Positions 17,188 through 25,292 of a stretch of 64,000 nucleotides of DNA are shown in pieces. How positions within the stretch are numbered: position 1 is the stretch's first letter; each line of letters opens with the position of its first letter. This stretch comes from Thermobifida halotolerans (GTDB lineage Bacteria > Actinomycetota > Actinomycetes > Streptosporangiales > Streptosporangiaceae). The stretch covers positions 1,550,001-1,614,000 of the forward strand of contig NZ_CP063196.1 in NCBI RefSeq assembly GCF_003574835.2, in the 5' to 3' direction. The position numbers and the translations under genes were made by a program. The notes below the pieces were generated by a model. It was not told where the DNA came from, made no database searches, and worked only from the letters and a program-made list of their open reading frames with translations.

Positions 17188-18819
17188 TCAGTTCTGTTCT
17201 TCGATGCCTCCGGCGAGGAGGGGTTCCATGAGCAGGGTGGGGTGGTCGCGTTGGATGACCTTGAGGCGCCACTTGTTGTGGACCAGGACCAGCAGCGCGT
17301 TGTCGGAGCGGCGGGTCAGGACCTCCGCGCCCGACAGGCCGTGCAGGACGGGGGCGGAGTCGGGGTCGGTGCGTCGGGCCAGGCCGTAGTCCAGGTGTGC
17401 CAGTTCCACCGGGGCGCGGAACTCGTGTTCCATGCGGTGGCGTACCACGTCGAACTGCAGTGGGCCGACCGCGGCCAGTACCGGGGCCTGTTCGCCGCGC
17501 ACGTCGGAGACCAGCACCTGGACCACGCCTTCGGAGTCGAGTTGGGCGATGCCGCGGCGGAACTGCTTGTAGCGGCCCGAGTCCAGGGCGCGGGCCACCG
17601 CGAAGTGTTCGGGCGCGAAGCTGGGAATGGGGGGAAACTCCACCTTCGGCCCGTCGTAGAGGGTGTCGCCCACCCGCAGGGATTGGGCGTTGACCAGCGC
17701 GATCACGTCTCCGGGGTAGGCGGTGTCCACCGTGTGGCGCTCGCTGCCGAACACCGCCTGGGTGTACTTGGTGGCGAACGGGCGGCCCGTGGCGGCGTGG
17801 GTGAGGACCATGCCCCGGTCGAAGCGGCCGGAGCAGACGCGTACGAACGCCATCCGGTCGCGGTGCTGCTTGTCCATGTTGGCCTGCATCTTGAACACGA
17901 ATCCGGCGAACGGCGCCTCCACCGGGCGGGGCGCGCCGGTGGTGTCGGTGCGCGCCGAGGGCGCGGGGGCCAGGTCGATGAGGGTGCGCAGCAGGTGGGA
18001 CACCCCGAAGTTGGGCAGGGCGGCGCCGAACAGCACGGGCGAGGACCTGCCCGCCAGGAACGACGCCTCGTCGAAGTCGGCGCCGATCTCGTCCAGCAGG
18101 TCGAGTTCCTCGGTGGCCTGGTGCCAGGCGGGGCCTTCCAGTTCGGCGGCCGCGGCGTGGTCGAGGGTCTGCTCCAGGGCGCGGGTGGCGCCGCCGGGGG
18201 TGCGGTGCAGTCGGGTGTAGGTGTTGTCGCGGGTGCGGTCGATCAGGCCGCGGAAGTCTCCGGCGATGCCCACCGGCCAGTTCAGGGGGGTGGGGCGCAG
18301 TCCGATGCGCTGCTCGATCTCGTCGAGCAGTTCCAGGGGTTCGCGGCCGGGCCGGTCCCATTTGTTGACGAACGTGATGACCGGGATGTTGCGGTTGCGG
18401 GCCACGTCGAACAGTTTCAGGGTCTGGGGTTCCAGGCCCTTGGCCGAGTCCAGCAGCATCACCGCGCAGTCCACCGCGGCCAGTACCCGGTAGGTGTCCT
18501 CGGAGAAGTCGGCGTGGCCGGGGGTGTCCAGCAGGTTGAGTACCCGGTCGTCGTAGTCGATGCGCAGTGCGGCGGAGGTGATGGAGATGCCGCGGGCCTG
18601 TTCCATGTCCATCCAGTCCGAGGTCACGCCCCGCCGGTCGCCCTTGCCGTGCACGGCTCCGGCCGAGGTGATCGCCGCCGCGTGCAGGGCCAGGGCCTCG
18701 GTCAACGTCGACTTGCCCGCGTCCGGATGCGAGATCACCGCGAACGTACGCCGCCGCCCCGCCTCGTTCCGGATCTCGGCTGTCACCCGGTGCCCGGACG
18801 TGTCCGCTGGTGCGCTCAA
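17188..18819 (-). CDS. prfC: Peptide chain release factor 3 (RF3), translational GTPase
   Basis: The 543-residue GTPase shows RF3-specific motifs: G1 SHPDAGKSTLTEALALH (the His-Pro-Asp-Ala form typical of RF3), G3 DTPGHADFSEDTYR and G4 NKWDR. Domain II and the RF3 C-terminal domain follow (PVLAAVGPLQFDVVRHRMEHEF). RF3 recycles RF1/RF2 from ribosomes after peptide release and helps clear faulty complexes. The TTG at 18819 is chosen because GAGGAG lies 6 bases upstream; a GTG 14 codons later is a weaker option. Only 20 bases separate it from the MerR stop, so both form one operon. RF3 under a dedicated MerR regulator is unusual and suggests stress-induced rather than housekeeping use. Confidence 0.9.
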   Translation of the reverse strand: MSAPADTSGHRVTAEIRNEAGRRRTFAVISHPDAGKSTLTEALALHAAAITSAGAVHGKGDRRGVTSDWMDMEQARGISITSAALRIDYDDRVLNLLDTPGHADFSEDTYRVLAAVDCAVMLLDSAKGLEPQTLKLFDVARNRNIPVITFVNKWDRPGREPLELLDEIEQRIGLRPTPLNWPVGIAGDFRGLIDRTRDNTYTRLHRTPGGATRALEQTLDHAAAAELEGPAWHQATEELDLLDEIGADFDEASFLAGRSSPVLFGAALPNFGVSHLLRTLIDLAPAPSARTDTTGAPRPVEAPFAGFVFKMQANMDKQHRDRMAFVRVCSGRFDRGMVLTHAATGRPFATKYTQAVFGSERHTVDTAYPGDVIALVNAQSLRVGDTLYDGPKVEFPPIPSFAPEHFAVARALDSGRYKQFRRGIAQLDSEGVVQVLVSDVRGEQAPVLAAVGPLQFDVVRHRMEHEFRAPVELAHLDYGLARRTDPDSAPVLHGLSGAEVLTRRSDNALLVLVHNKWRLKVIQRDHPTLLMEPLLAGGIEEQN

Positions 18820-18839
18820 CGACTGCTCCTCTTCCTCGC

Positions 18840-19244
18840 TCAGGGGCGGGTGCCGATCTTGTTCCGTTGCGCGCGCAGCCGATCGCCGAACTCCTCCGCC
18901 ATGGCCAGTTGTTCGCGCAGTGCGGTGCAGCGTGCCTCGATCGCCTCCTCGAACAGATCGAGTCGGGCGGTCAGTGCGGCGCGCTCGCGTTCGTCGGCCG
19001 CACCGGATTCGAGTCGGTCGATGACGTCCAGCAGGTCGCGGGTCTCCTCCAGGCTGAACTCCAGCGGTTTCATCCGCTTGATCAGCAGGAGTCGTTCCAC
19101 GTCGGACTCGGTGTAGAGGCGGAAGCCCCCCTTGGAGCGCGCGGACGGCTCGACCAGGCCCACCTCGCCGTAGTAGCGGATCGTCCGCAGCGACAGGCCC
19201 GTGCGTTCGGCCACCTCGCCGATCTGCATGTGGTCCCTGTGCAT
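18840..19244 (-). CDS. Short MerR-family transcriptional regulator, probable master of the local regulon
   Basis: The 134-residue protein has an N-terminal winged helix (MQIGEVAERTGLSLRTIRYYGEVGL, then GGFRLYTESDVERLLLIKRMK). A long dimerisation helix and a short coiled tail follow. There is no TipAS- or Mta-type ligand domain and only one cysteine, so the signal is not obvious from sequence. AGGAGG lies 7 bases before the ATG. A copy of the repeated element lies 21 bases upstream (19265-19284), consistent with MerR autoregulation from a dyad at the promoter. Five more copies lie within 7 kb. That this MerR binds them is inference; I know of no described regulon with this element. Confidence 0.85.
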   Translation of the reverse strand: MHRDHMQIGEVAERTGLSLRTIRYYGEVGLVEPSARSKGGFRLYTESDVERLLLIKRMKPLEFSLEETRDLLDVIDRLESGAADERERAALTARLDLFEEAIEARCTALREQLAMAEEFGDRLRAQRNKIGTRP

Positions 19245-19264
19245 CGGACCACCTCCTCAACAAA

Positions 19265-19284
19265 TCTACCCTAACGTTATGGAC
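19265..19284 (-). promoter_or_regulatory. Repeated operator-like element, copy 4 (merR-prfC promoter)
   Basis: The minus strand reads GTCCATAACGTTAGGGTAGA followed by TTTG, so TAGATT forms a -10-like hexamer ending about 20 bases before the MerR ATG. The core ACGTTAGGGTAG matches the other copies. No good -35 is visible 17-19 bases upstream, which fits an activator-dependent promoter. Confidence 0.6.
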
Positions 19285-19394
19285 GACTTTCCGCGATCCG
19301 GTCGCCGAAGTACCGCCGACTGACGCGTAGCCGACCCGGACTGGTAGGAGAGCCTGCCACAGATCGGTCGGGCATCCCCGCCGCAGTCCGGCCT

Positions 19395-19418
19395 CTCTAC
19401 TCTTACGTAAGGGTAGAC
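19395..19418 (+). promoter_or_regulatory. Repeated operator-like element, copy 5 (best dyad)
   Basis: This is the most symmetric copy: CTCTACTCTTAC then GTAAGGGTAGAC, a 24-base near-perfect palindrome centred on TACGTA. TAGACT at its right edge is a -10-like hexamer pointing to the small gene at 19531. The left arm carries the matching sequence for the opposite direction. Confidence 0.6.
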
Positions 19419-19530
19419 TCCGGGAGGGGTGGCGCGCCCTCCGGCTCGGCGCCCGGGGCCCCGCACGGTACGCCACCGGTTCGGGACAGCCGCCTTCCCC
19501 AGGCAACGGCGACCTCGAAGGGAAAGAACC

Positions 19531-19812
19531 ATGGCGACCTACCGCCTCCGGCTCCGCGACGGTTCCACGGTCACCCACCGGGCCCTGCGGATCCGCACCG
19601 ACGCCACCACCCTCTACCTGGAGGACCGGGCCGCCGGGGCCTGGCGCCCCGTCGTCGACTACCGGCTCGACGACGTCGAACGGCTGCAACGCCGGTTCGT
19701 CGAGAACAACGGGAGCTGGGTCTGGATGGAGGAGCGCCTCTCCGTCTCGCGGACCGGCCACCGGCCCTGGCGGGACTCCGCTCCCCCGAACCCCTCCGGC
19801 CAGGTCGGCTGA
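19531..19812 (+). CDS. Small protein of unknown function
   Basis: The 93-residue protein starts with beta-strand-like, polar sequence (MATYRLRLRDGSTVTHRALR, TLYLEDRAAGAWRPVVDYRL), a charged helix (DDVERLQRRFVE) and a proline-rich tail. There is no signal peptide or membrane helix and no recognised family. The ATG at 19531 follows GAAGGGAAAG. It is divergent from merR-prfC, and copy 5 of the repeated element lies 113 bases upstream. Its role is unknown; the shared element suggests co-regulation. Confidence 0.6.
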   Translation: MATYRLRLRDGSTVTHRALRIRTDATTLYLEDRAAGAWRPVVDYRLDDVERLQRRFVENNGSWVWMEERLSVSRTGHRPWRDSAPPNPSGQVG

Positions 19813-19911
19813 CGGACGAAAAGCCCCGCCCCTCAGGGGTCCGGAGCGCTGTGGAACCGGTGGCCGGCCCGCGCCGCTTCGCGGCGGACGCCGCCGCGCG
19901 GCCCCGCCGCC

Positions 19912-22035
19912 TCAGGGACGGAGTCCGCGCAGGGAGGCGGGCAGCGGTTCGGCGTGGACGATGTGCAGACCGCTCACCGCACGGGTCAGGGCCACGTAGA
20001 GACGGTTGAGGCCGCGCGGTTCGGCGGTGACGATCCGGGCCGGTTCGGCGACGACGACCGAGTCGAACTCCAGTCCCTTGGCGAGGGTGGCGGGCACGCA
20101 CACCAGCCGGGCGGACTCCAGCGCGTCCTCGTCCGCACCGAGCAGCGCGGGCTCCAGCCCCTCGGCGGACAGCCGCTCACGGATGGCGGGAACGTCGGAG
20201 TCGGCTGCGACGAGGCCGACGGAACCGTCGCCCCCGAGCGCCTCCCGGCAGGCCGACACGAGCGCGTCGAAGTAGTCGCTCCCGGCGGCCTCGGTGACCC
20301 GCAGCGCTCCGGGGGCCTGCCGCACTCCGGTGGGCGCTCCCAGGCCGGGAGCGATCTTTGGGAGCAGCCGCGCGGCGTAGTCGATGATCTGCGCCGGGAC
20401 TCGGAACCCGCGGTCGAGGACCGCCAGGCGGGCGTCGGGCTGGCCGAGGTGGGCCAGCAGGGTCGACCAGTCGTCGACCGCCGCCGGGCTGGTGCCCTGG
20501 GCGATGTCGCCGAGCACGGTGAGCGACCCCCGGGCGCAGCGGCGTCCGAGGGCCCGGCACTGCATCGGGCTGAGGTCCTGGGCCTCGTCGACGACGATGT
20601 GGCCCAGCGTCGACGGCCGCTCGATCAGGGCGGCGGCCTCGTCGATGAGCGCCAGGTCCTCGACGGACCAGCGCGCCGACTTCGGACCGCGCGGCCGCCC
20701 GGGCAGCAGGATCGCCTCCTGCTCCTCGTCGGTGAGGATGCCCCCGGCGGCGCGGGCGAGTCGGTCGCGGTCGGTGAGCAGGCCCAGGACCAGGCGGACC
20801 GGGTCGGCCTTGGGCCACATCTTCCGGGCGGCGGCGCCGATCGCCCGGTTGCGGCGCAGTTCGCTGAGCGTGCGCGCCTCGTAGGGCTCGCCGGAGAACT
20901 CGATCCGCTGCATCACCAGGTGGGCGAGGCGCTGGGCGAGCAGGGTCGGCCCCGCCCCGTAGCCGATGCCGCGCTCCCGCAGTTCGGTGAGGACCTCGGC
21001 CAGTTCGTCGGGGTAGAGGCGCCACCTGCGCGCGCCCTTCGAGACGACCAGGGCCTCCTCGAGCGGCCGCGGCTGCGCCCACAGATCCCGGAAGACGACC
21101 TCGGCCATGCGGGCGTCGCCCTTGATCCGGGCGGCGTGCGGCTCCTCGACCCGGGAGACGGGGACCCGGCCGATCAGCTCCTCGACGGTGGTCTGGCGCA
21201 CCCCGACCTCGCCGAGCGCGGGCAGCACGTTGCGGATGTAGGACAGAAAGGAGCGGTTCGGTCCGACGATGGCCACGCCGCCGTCCTGGCGCAGCCGGTC
21301 CCGTTCGGTGTAGAGCAGGAAGGCGACGCGGTGCAGGCCCACGGCGGTCTTGCCGGTGCCCGGGGCGCCCTGTACGCACAGCGCGGGCCGCATCGGTGCG
21401 CGGACCAGTTCGTCCTGCTCCGGTTGGATGGTGGCGACGATGTCGCGCATCGGCCCGGAACGGGGGCGTTCGATCTCCGCGGTCAGCAGCGCACCGGCCG
21501 CGTCGGACGCCTCCCCTTCCCCGGGGGCGGACAGCGGCTCGTCCTCGTAGGCGGTCAGCTCCGCGGAGTCGGAGAACCCGTAGCGGCGGCGCAGCAGTAC
21601 TCCCTGCGGGTCGTCGCGGCCGGCCCGGTAGAACGCGGCGGAGACCGGCGCACGCCAGTCGATGACCAGGGCGTCGCCGTCGGCGTCGTGCACGTGCCGC
21701 CGCCCGATGTAGACCCGGTCGGCGTCGGGGGCGCGCACGGGCGAGGACGAGTCGGCGGGCCCGCTCTCGTAGACGGTGCCGGGCGGGTAGTCGAGCCGTC
21801 CGAAGAACAGCGGGACGTCGGGCAGGTCGACCAGGGCGTCGGCCCGCCGCTGGCGGTCCATGACCAGCAGCCGGTTGGTGAAGGTGTAGTCGGCGTCCTC
21901 GGAGCTGTCCTGCACGGTCTCGGTGGTGACGACGTCCTCGTGCATGCGCCGCAGGGCGGCGCGCGCCTCGGAGAGGAAGGCGCGTTCGGCCCGGATCTCG
22001 GGATCGAGCTCGAAAGAGGGCACGGTCTCGGACAT
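19912..22035 (-). CDS. HelR/HelD-like RNA polymerase-associated UvrD-family ATPase
   Basis: The 707-residue protein has the actinobacterial HelD layout: an N-terminal helical hairpin (residues ~10-65), an insert with IDWRAPVSAAFYRA (~125-138), Walker A GAPGTGKT (223-230), Walker B VVDEAQDLSP (481-490) and C-terminal helicase motifs (AKGLEFDSVVV; NRLYVALTRAVSGLHIVH). HelD/HelR proteins remove RNA polymerase from stalled complexes; HelR proteins also displace rifamycins. The inducer element known for helR (RAE) was not seen. Instead copy 6 of the repeated element lies 136 bases upstream, pointing at the gene. I chose the ATG at 22035; an upstream extension is possible but is low-complexity. Confidence 0.85.
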   Translation of the reverse strand: MSETVPSFELDPEIRAERAFLSEARAALRRMHEDVVTTETVQDSSEDADYTFTNRLLVMDRQRRADALVDLPDVPLFFGRLDYPPGTVYESGPADSSSPVRAPDADRVYIGRRHVHDADGDALVIDWRAPVSAAFYRAGRDDPQGVLLRRRYGFSDSAELTAYEDEPLSAPGEGEASDAAGALLTAEIERPRSGPMRDIVATIQPEQDELVRAPMRPALCVQGAPGTGKTAVGLHRVAFLLYTERDRLRQDGGVAIVGPNRSFLSYIRNVLPALGEVGVRQTTVEELIGRVPVSRVEEPHAARIKGDARMAEVVFRDLWAQPRPLEEALVVSKGARRWRLYPDELAEVLTELRERGIGYGAGPTLLAQRLAHLVMQRIEFSGEPYEARTLSELRRNRAIGAAARKMWPKADPVRLVLGLLTDRDRLARAAGGILTDEEQEAILLPGRPRGPKSARWSVEDLALIDEAAALIERPSTLGHIVVDEAQDLSPMQCRALGRRCARGSLTVLGDIAQGTSPAAVDDWSTLLAHLGQPDARLAVLDRGFRVPAQIIDYAARLLPKIAPGLGAPTGVRQAPGALRVTEAAGSDYFDALVSACREALGGDGSVGLVAADSDVPAIRERLSAEGLEPALLGADEDALESARLVCVPATLAKGLEFDSVVVAEPARIVTAEPRGLNRLYVALTRAVSGLHIVHAEPLPASLRGLRP

Positions 22036-22170
22036 GGTGGAGACGACCTCGGTGCTTGTCGGAGCGGTGGACTGCGGGGCGGTGGGGGCCGGACGGCCGG
22101 CGCGCCGGGGGGGCGGCGCGTGCCCGCGGGGCCTGGATCGCCGTCGTGACCGGGGGCTACCGCCACGCAA

Positions 22171-22190
22171 ACTCTACCCTTACGTTAGAC
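22171..22190 (-). promoter_or_regulatory. Repeated operator-like element, copy 6 (HelR promoter)
   Basis: The minus strand reads GTCTAACGTAAGGGTAGAGT, matching the core ACGTNAGRGTAGRNT with a -10-like TAGAGT towards the HelR-like gene. It lies in the ~320-base gap between that gene and the end of the complex I operon; nothing else was recognised there. Confidence 0.6.
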
Positions 22191-22353
22191 ACATTTCGCC
22201 GCGCCGGTACGGCTGCTCCTCCACCGCGGCCCGTGGGACGCGGCCGTGCCACCGGCCCCGGACCGGGACGCGCACCGGCCGGGGCGGCCCGGGACAGAAG
22301 CGCCGAGGAGGCCTCCGCAGCCGTCGCCGTGCCCCTCCACCGCCCCGGTGCCT

Positions 22354-23778
22354 CTAGGACAGCACGGTCAGGAACGGCCCCGCGGCGACGCCCAGGGCCA
22401 CCGACAGCGCCGCCGCGGCGACCGCCACCGCGGCGGCGCCACGCCCCTGCGGTCCGGCGCCTGCCGCCGGTCCGCGGCCGTCGTCGGACGGGACCCGCCG
22501 AAACAGCGGGAGAACCCACCGCAGGTAGTAGAAGAGGCTGGCGACGGTGTTGGCGAGCGCCACCACCACGAGCCAGACCAGACCCGCGTCGAAGGCGGCG
22601 GTGAAGACGGTGAGCTTGCCCACGAACACCGCCGTCGGCGGCGTACCCACCAGGCCCAGCAGGCAGACGACGAGACCGAGGGACAGCCACGGGCGGCGGC
22701 GGAACAGCCCTGTGAAGTCGCCGAGGTCGCGCGCTTCGGGCAGGGCGCACACGACGGCGAAGGCCCCGAGGTTGGTGACCGTGTAGGCGGCGAGGTAGAA
22801 CAGCAGGCCCGGCAGCGCGAGCCCGGTCCCGACCGCCGCGACCGCCGTGAGCAGGTAACCGACCTGGCCGACGGTGGAGTAGGCGAGCAGGCGGCGCGCG
22901 TTGTCCTGGAAGAAGGCCGCGAGGTTGCCCAGGCTCATCGTGGCCGCGGCCACCAGCGCGACCAGCGGCGGCCAGTCCACCTCCACCCCCGCCAGCACCT
23001 GCCCGCCCAGCCGGAACAGCGCCGCCAGCGCGCCGACCTTGGGCACGGTGGTGACGAACGCGGCCACCGGCGCCGACGCGCCCTCGGTGACGTCGGGAAC
23101 CCAGAAGTGCGCGGGCACGCCCCCGGCCTTGAACAGCAGCCCACCGGCGACCGCGACCGCGCCGACGGCGACGAGGGCTCCGGACGCGTCGGGCAGGCGC
23201 CGCGCCAGCTCGGTGTAGCCGGTGGCGCCCCCGGCGCCCAGCAGGAGGGCGGCGCCCACCAGCAGCACGACGGTGAAGAGCGCGCCCATCAGGTAGTACT
23301 TCAGGGCCGCCTCGGTGCCTCGGGCGTCCTTGCCGAACCCGGCGAGGGCGTACAGCGGGATGCTGGCGAGCAGGTAGCCGACGGCCAGCACCAGCAGGTC
23401 GCCCGCCCCCGCGACAACGATCGTGCCGAGCGCGCCGAGGAGCAGCAGCACGTGGTACTCCGTCTCCCGGCGGTGGCCCGCCACCCGGTCGGCCGACAGC
23501 AGGACGACCAGCGCGGTCCCGGCCAGCACGACGGCGCGCACGGCGTGCAGCAGCACGTCCAGCACGTAGGTCCCCGAGGCCGTGGCCTGCGGGGGTCGGC
23601 CCGCGAGGACGATCGTGGCGGCCAGGGCGACGGCCAGTGCGGAGAGGGCGAGCAGCCGCACGATCCACTGGCGGTGGCGGGGCAGCCAGCCGCCCAGCAG
23701 CAGTCCGGTGACGGCCGCCACCGCCACGGCGGCCTCCGGCACGAGCGCGACCGGGTCGACTCCTCCCATGCCGCTCAC
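22354..23778 (-). CDS. nuoN: NADH-quinone oxidoreductase subunit N-like antiporter subunit
   Basis: The ~474-residue, 14-helix protein belongs to the Mrp-antiporter-like complex I subunits. Channel lysines are present: LLFKAGGVPAHFW, TTVPKVGALAAL and FVGKLTVF. The helix-5 glutamate (GxELxSxPLY in canonical NuoN) is not conserved: the segment reads GYLLASIPLYAL. GTG at 23778 overlaps the nuoM stop (GTGA); ATG at 23769 is the alternative. It is the last gene of the operon. Proton pumping by this subunit may be altered. Confidence 0.88.
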   Translation of the reverse strand: MSGMGGVDPVALVPEAAVAVAAVTGLLLGGWLPRHRQWIVRLLALSALAVALAATIVLAGRPPQATASGTYVLDVLLHAVRAVVLAGTALVVLLSADRVAGHRRETEYHVLLLLGALGTIVVAGAGDLLVLAVGYLLASIPLYALAGFGKDARGTEAALKYYLMGALFTVVLLVGAALLLGAGGATGYTELARRLPDASGALVAVGAVAVAGGLLFKAGGVPAHFWVPDVTEGASAPVAAFVTTVPKVGALAALFRLGGQVLAGVEVDWPPLVALVAAATMSLGNLAAFFQDNARRLLAYSTVGQVGYLLTAVAAVGTGLALPGLLFYLAAYTVTNLGAFAVVCALPEARDLGDFTGLFRRRPWLSLGLVVCLLGLVGTPPTAVFVGKLTVFTAAFDAGLVWLVVVALANTVASLFYYLRWVLPLFRRVPSDDGRGPAAGAGPQGRGAAAVAVAAAALSVALGVAAGPFLTVLS

Positions 23779-25289
23779 CGGACCACCACCGCCGCGACCG
23801 CCCGCGCGGCCGGGTCGATGACGTCCAGCAGGAACCACGGCAGCAGGCCGACGGCCACCGACAGTGCCGTCAGCGCCGCGATCGGCACCGCCTCGAAGGC
23901 ACGCAGGTCGGTGACGCGGGTGTTGTCCGGGGTCCGCTCCGCGCCGAGGAACAGCCGTTGCAGCGCCCGCAGGAACAGCGCCGCGGTGAGCAGGATGCCG
24001 ACCAGGGCCAGTGCGGTGGGCACCGGCGCCGGTCCCAGACTGCCGGTGAAGATCTGGAACTCGGCGATGAATCCGGAGAGCCCGGGCAGACCGAGCGCGC
24101 CGAACGCGGCCACGGCCGTCAGCGCCGCGAACCGGGGCGCCGGGGCGGCCAGACCTCCGTAGGAGGCCATGTCGTAGGTTCCGGCCCGCGCGTACAGGAC
24201 CCCGGAGAGCAGGAACAGGGCACCGGTGAGCAGGCCGTGGCTGACCATCTGCGTCACCGCGCCGGTGACCGCCACCGCGGCCGCGTCCGCCTCGGCCCCG
24301 GTGGCCAGCCCGGCCGCGCCCAGTCCCAGCAGGATGTAGCCCATGTGGTTGACGGAGGTGTAGGCGACCATCCGCTTGAAGTCGGTCTGGGCCAGCGCGA
24401 CCAGTGCTCCGTACAGCACCGAGACCACTCCCAGGGCCACGAACACCGAGGCGTGGGCGCGCCACGCCTCGGGCAGGACCGGCATGGCGATGCGGACGAA
24501 GCCGTAGGTGCCCATCTTCAGCAGCACCCCGGCCAGGATCGCCGAACCGGCCGCGGGCGCGTCGGTGTGGGCGGGCGGCAGCCAGGTGTGGAACGGCACC
24601 AGGGGGGTCTTGACCGCCAGACCGAGGGCCACGGCCAGCAGCACCAGGCCCCCGGCCGGGCCCCGGCCGTCCAGCGGGGTCTGGCGGGCCAGCTCCACCA
24701 TGTCGAAGGTGCGCGGGTCGGCGGCCAGGTACAGGCCGATGAAGCCCAGCAGCAGCGCCAGCGACCCGACGAACGTGTACAGGAAGAACTGCAGCGCCGA
24801 GCGCGCGGCGGGGCCGTGGCCCCATCCGGCGATGACGAAGTACATGCCGACGATCGACAGGTCGAAGAAGACGAAGAACAGGATCAGGTCGAGCGCGACG
24901 AACAGGCCCAGCGACACCGTCTGCAGGAACAGGAACAGCGCGGCCTGACCGCGCACCCGCTCCGTCCGCCGCAGCGAGTACACCGCGCAGGCGCAGAACA
25001 GGACCGCCGTCATCGCCACCAGCGGCAGGGACAGGCCGTCCACCCCGATGTGGTAGCCGGAGCCGACGCTGGGGATCCAGCGCAGGTCCGTCTCGTAGGC
25101 GATCGGTCCGGCCGTACCGACCGCGGCTGAGGGGGAGCGGACGTAGCCGACCCACAGGCCGACGACCAGAGCCAGGTCCACGGCCGTCACCGCGATCCAG
25201 GTCCACGCGACCGTCCGGTCGCCCGGTCGGGGCAGCACGAGCAGCACCACGGCGGCGACCAGCGGCAAGAAGACCACGACGGAGAGCAC
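23775..25289 (-). CDS. nuoM: NADH-quinone oxidoreductase subunit M-like antiporter subunit
   Basis: The 504-residue membrane protein has NuoM channel motifs: VKTPLVPFHTWLPPAHTDAP (lysine and histidine of the central channel), LLKMGTYGFVRI and SGFIAEFQIFTGS (C-terminal glutamate). The helix-5 glutamate, normally FFExxLxPMY, is aspartate here (FFDLSIVGMYFVI). The GTG at 25289 begins 3 bases after the nuoL stop and the gene overlaps nuoN by 4 bases, so translation is coupled. Confidence 0.9.
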   Translation of the reverse strand: MLSVVVFLPLVAAVVLLVLPRPGDRTVAWTWIAVTAVDLALVVGLWVGYVRSPSAAVGTAGPIAYETDLRWIPSVGSGYHIGVDGLSLPLVAMTAVLFCACAVYSLRRTERVRGQAALFLFLQTVSLGLFVALDLILFFVFFDLSIVGMYFVIAGWGHGPAARSALQFFLYTFVGSLALLLGFIGLYLAADPRTFDMVELARQTPLDGRGPAGGLVLLAVALGLAVKTPLVPFHTWLPPAHTDAPAAGSAILAGVLLKMGTYGFVRIAMPVLPEAWRAHASVFVALGVVSVLYGALVALAQTDFKRMVAYTSVNHMGYILLGLGAAGLATGAEADAAAVAVTGAVTQMVSHGLLTGALFLLSGVLYARAGTYDMASYGGLAAPAPRFAALTAVAAFGALGLPGLSGFIAEFQIFTGSLGPAPVPTALALVGILLTAALFLRALQRLFLGAERTPDNTRVTDLRAFEAVPIAALTALSVAVGLLPWFLLDVIDPAARAVAAVVVR

Positions 25290-25292
25290 GGA

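Noticed and set aside
17151-17231. A small leaderless gene starting at the ATG directly after element copy 3
   Set aside because: The -10-like hexamer touches the ATG, too close for transcription to start there, and the short product has no sensible sequence.
15778-22190. The six dyads as terminal repeats of a mobile element or as attachment sites
   Set aside because: There is no transposase or integrase nearby, spacing and orientation are irregular, and copies sit at gene starts next to -10-like hexamers.
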